Shown one piece after another: positions 63,342-64,000 of a stretch of 64,000 bases of DNA; within the stretch, counting starts at the first letter, position 1, and each line of letters begins with the position of its first letter. The DNA is from an uncultured Clostridia bacterium (lineage in GTDB: Bacteria; Bacillota; Clostridia; TANB77; CAG-508). The DNA lies in NCBI GenBank assembly GCA_948630815.1, contig CAPIEU010000002.1, positions 130,063-194,062 of the forward strand, written 5' to 3'. The notes below the pieces were generated by a model that saw only the letters and a program-made list of their open reading frames with translations, had not been told where the DNA came from and did no database searches. The translations under genes and the position numbers were made by a program.

Positions 63342-64000
63342 TGAAGAAAATAATTTTGATAATATTATGATTAGGGCATTAGAGAGGGTTAGTGGTGACA
63401 TAGATAAAAGGGAAGGATCCGTTATCTATGATGCTTTATCTCCAATGGCAGCAGAACTAGCACAAGCCTACATTGTTATAGATGGAATAATTGATTTAGT
63501 ATTTCCAGATACTTCTGTTGGAGAATATCTTGGTAGATTAGTTGAACAAATAGGATTAGAAAGAGGAAAAGCAACAAAGGCAATTAGAAAAGGTGTATTT
63601 TATGACGAAGAACAAAACAAAATGAATGTAGATATAGGGGCTGTTTTTGGAATTGACGAATTATATTATACAGTAATAGAACAACTTTCAACAGGCGAAT
63701 ACAAATTAGAATGTAATACACCAGGAAAAATTGGAAATAACCCTTTAGGGGTATTGCTACCAATAGATTACAATATTAAGAATTTAGGTTTAGCACAGAT
63801 TACAGATATTCTTATTCCAGGAGAAGATGAAGAAACAGATGAACAACTTCGTACAAGATATTTTGAAACTATTAATGAAAAATCATTTGCTGGAAATGTT
63901 GCGGATTATAAAAAGAAAACTAAAGAAATTGCAGGAATAGGAGCGGTGAAAGTAATTCCTTGCTGGAATGGTGGAGGAACTGTAAAATTAATTATTCTTG
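63334..64000 (+). CDS. Baseplate J-like protein (XkdT-like), cut by the window edge
   Basis: ATG 63334 follows GGGGGTG. The visible 222 codons have REGSVIYDALSPMAAELAQAY, TSVGEYLGRLVEQIGLERG and ETDEQLRTRYFETINEKSFAGNVADYKK, all hallmarks of the baseplate J / gp47 family. The frame is still open at base 64000. Confidence 0.88.
   Translation, partial: MYSEENNFDNIMIRALERVSGDIDKREGSVIYDALSPMAAELAQAYIVIDGIIDLVFPDTSVGEYLGRLVEQIGLERGKATKAIRKGVFYDEEQNKMNVDIGAVFGIDELYYTVIEQLSTGEYKLECNTPGKIGNNPLGVLLPIDYNIKNLGLAQITDILIPGEDEETDEQLRTRYFETINEKSFAGNVADYKKKTKEIAGIGAVKVIPCWNGGGTVKLIIL

Noticed and set aside
1..64000. tRNA or rRNA genes
   Set aside because: No cloverleaf with TTCGAATC-type T-arm or rRNA core sequence was seen by eye. 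A covariance-model scan was not possible.

Overview
The window comes from a very AT-rich, low-GC Gram-positive bacterium, most likely an uncultured clostridium-like Firmicute. This is inferred from the T-box before valS, the strong Shine-Dalgarno sites, the AGA/ATA/TTA-dominated codon usage, and the families of the recognisable genes. There are two parts: about 26.5 kb of chromosome, then a prophage from the integrase near 26.6 kb to the right edge, where its far end is not reached.

Chromosome (1-26.5 kb): a radical-SAM activase fragment, a secreted LysM protein, tyrS, a YvyF-like zinc-ribbon protein, a cytidylate-kinase-like protein and murD. Next comes a complete type III toxin-antitoxin locus (promoter, three 37-bp ToxI repeats, terminator, toxN). 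After it are a CBS-domain protein, a structured non-coding element and an AI-2E family permease. A reverse-strand pair follows (polysaccharide deacetylase and M23 peptidase), then a transglutaminase-like protein, a MntA/HepT (nucleotidyltransferase/HEPN) toxin-antitoxin pair, recG, and an MmeI-like restriction-modification enzyme flanked by a 24-bp direct repeat. The chromosomal part ends with T-box-valS, pgsA, ligA and a MazG-like protein.

Prophage (26.5-64 kb): a contractile-tailed (sheath-bearing), PBSX/skin-like phage. The lysogeny module holds an integrase, an S24-type repressor, a divergent Cro-like gene, three near-identical operators, a small RNA whose loop is complementary to a leader of the excisionase-like gene, and Xis. 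An early operon carries two YqaJ-type exonucleases, RecT, a DUF1351 protein, a DUF4373 replication protein, a DUF1064 nuclease, a DNA methyltransferase and an RtcB RNA ligase. A sigma-like late regulator, two ParB-like proteins, terminase, portal, a MuF protein with a C-terminal Ntox50-type toxin, and head, neck, sheath, tube, tape measure and baseplate genes follow.

The outstanding observation is a uniform recoding signature. Ten conserved genes (recG, ligA and eight prophage genes including both terminase subunits, rtcB and the tape measure) are each split by exactly one extra C. In all ten the C lies directly before a conserved glycine codon, so the zero frame meets a CGG codon. Skipping that C (or reading CGGN as one glycine) restores the conserved protein each time. 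By eye, no other in-frame CGG exists in any long conserved gene. Three more prophage genes have an in-frame CGG near their 3' ends, where the same +1 shift gives a stop just before the next ribosome-binding site or start. Three small genes of unknown function contain in-frame CGG that seems to be read normally. CGG therefore looks like a +1 frameshift or quadruplet-glycine signal shared by host and prophage. A separate, canonical -1 slippery site (A AAA AAC) sits in the tail-assembly chaperone gene.
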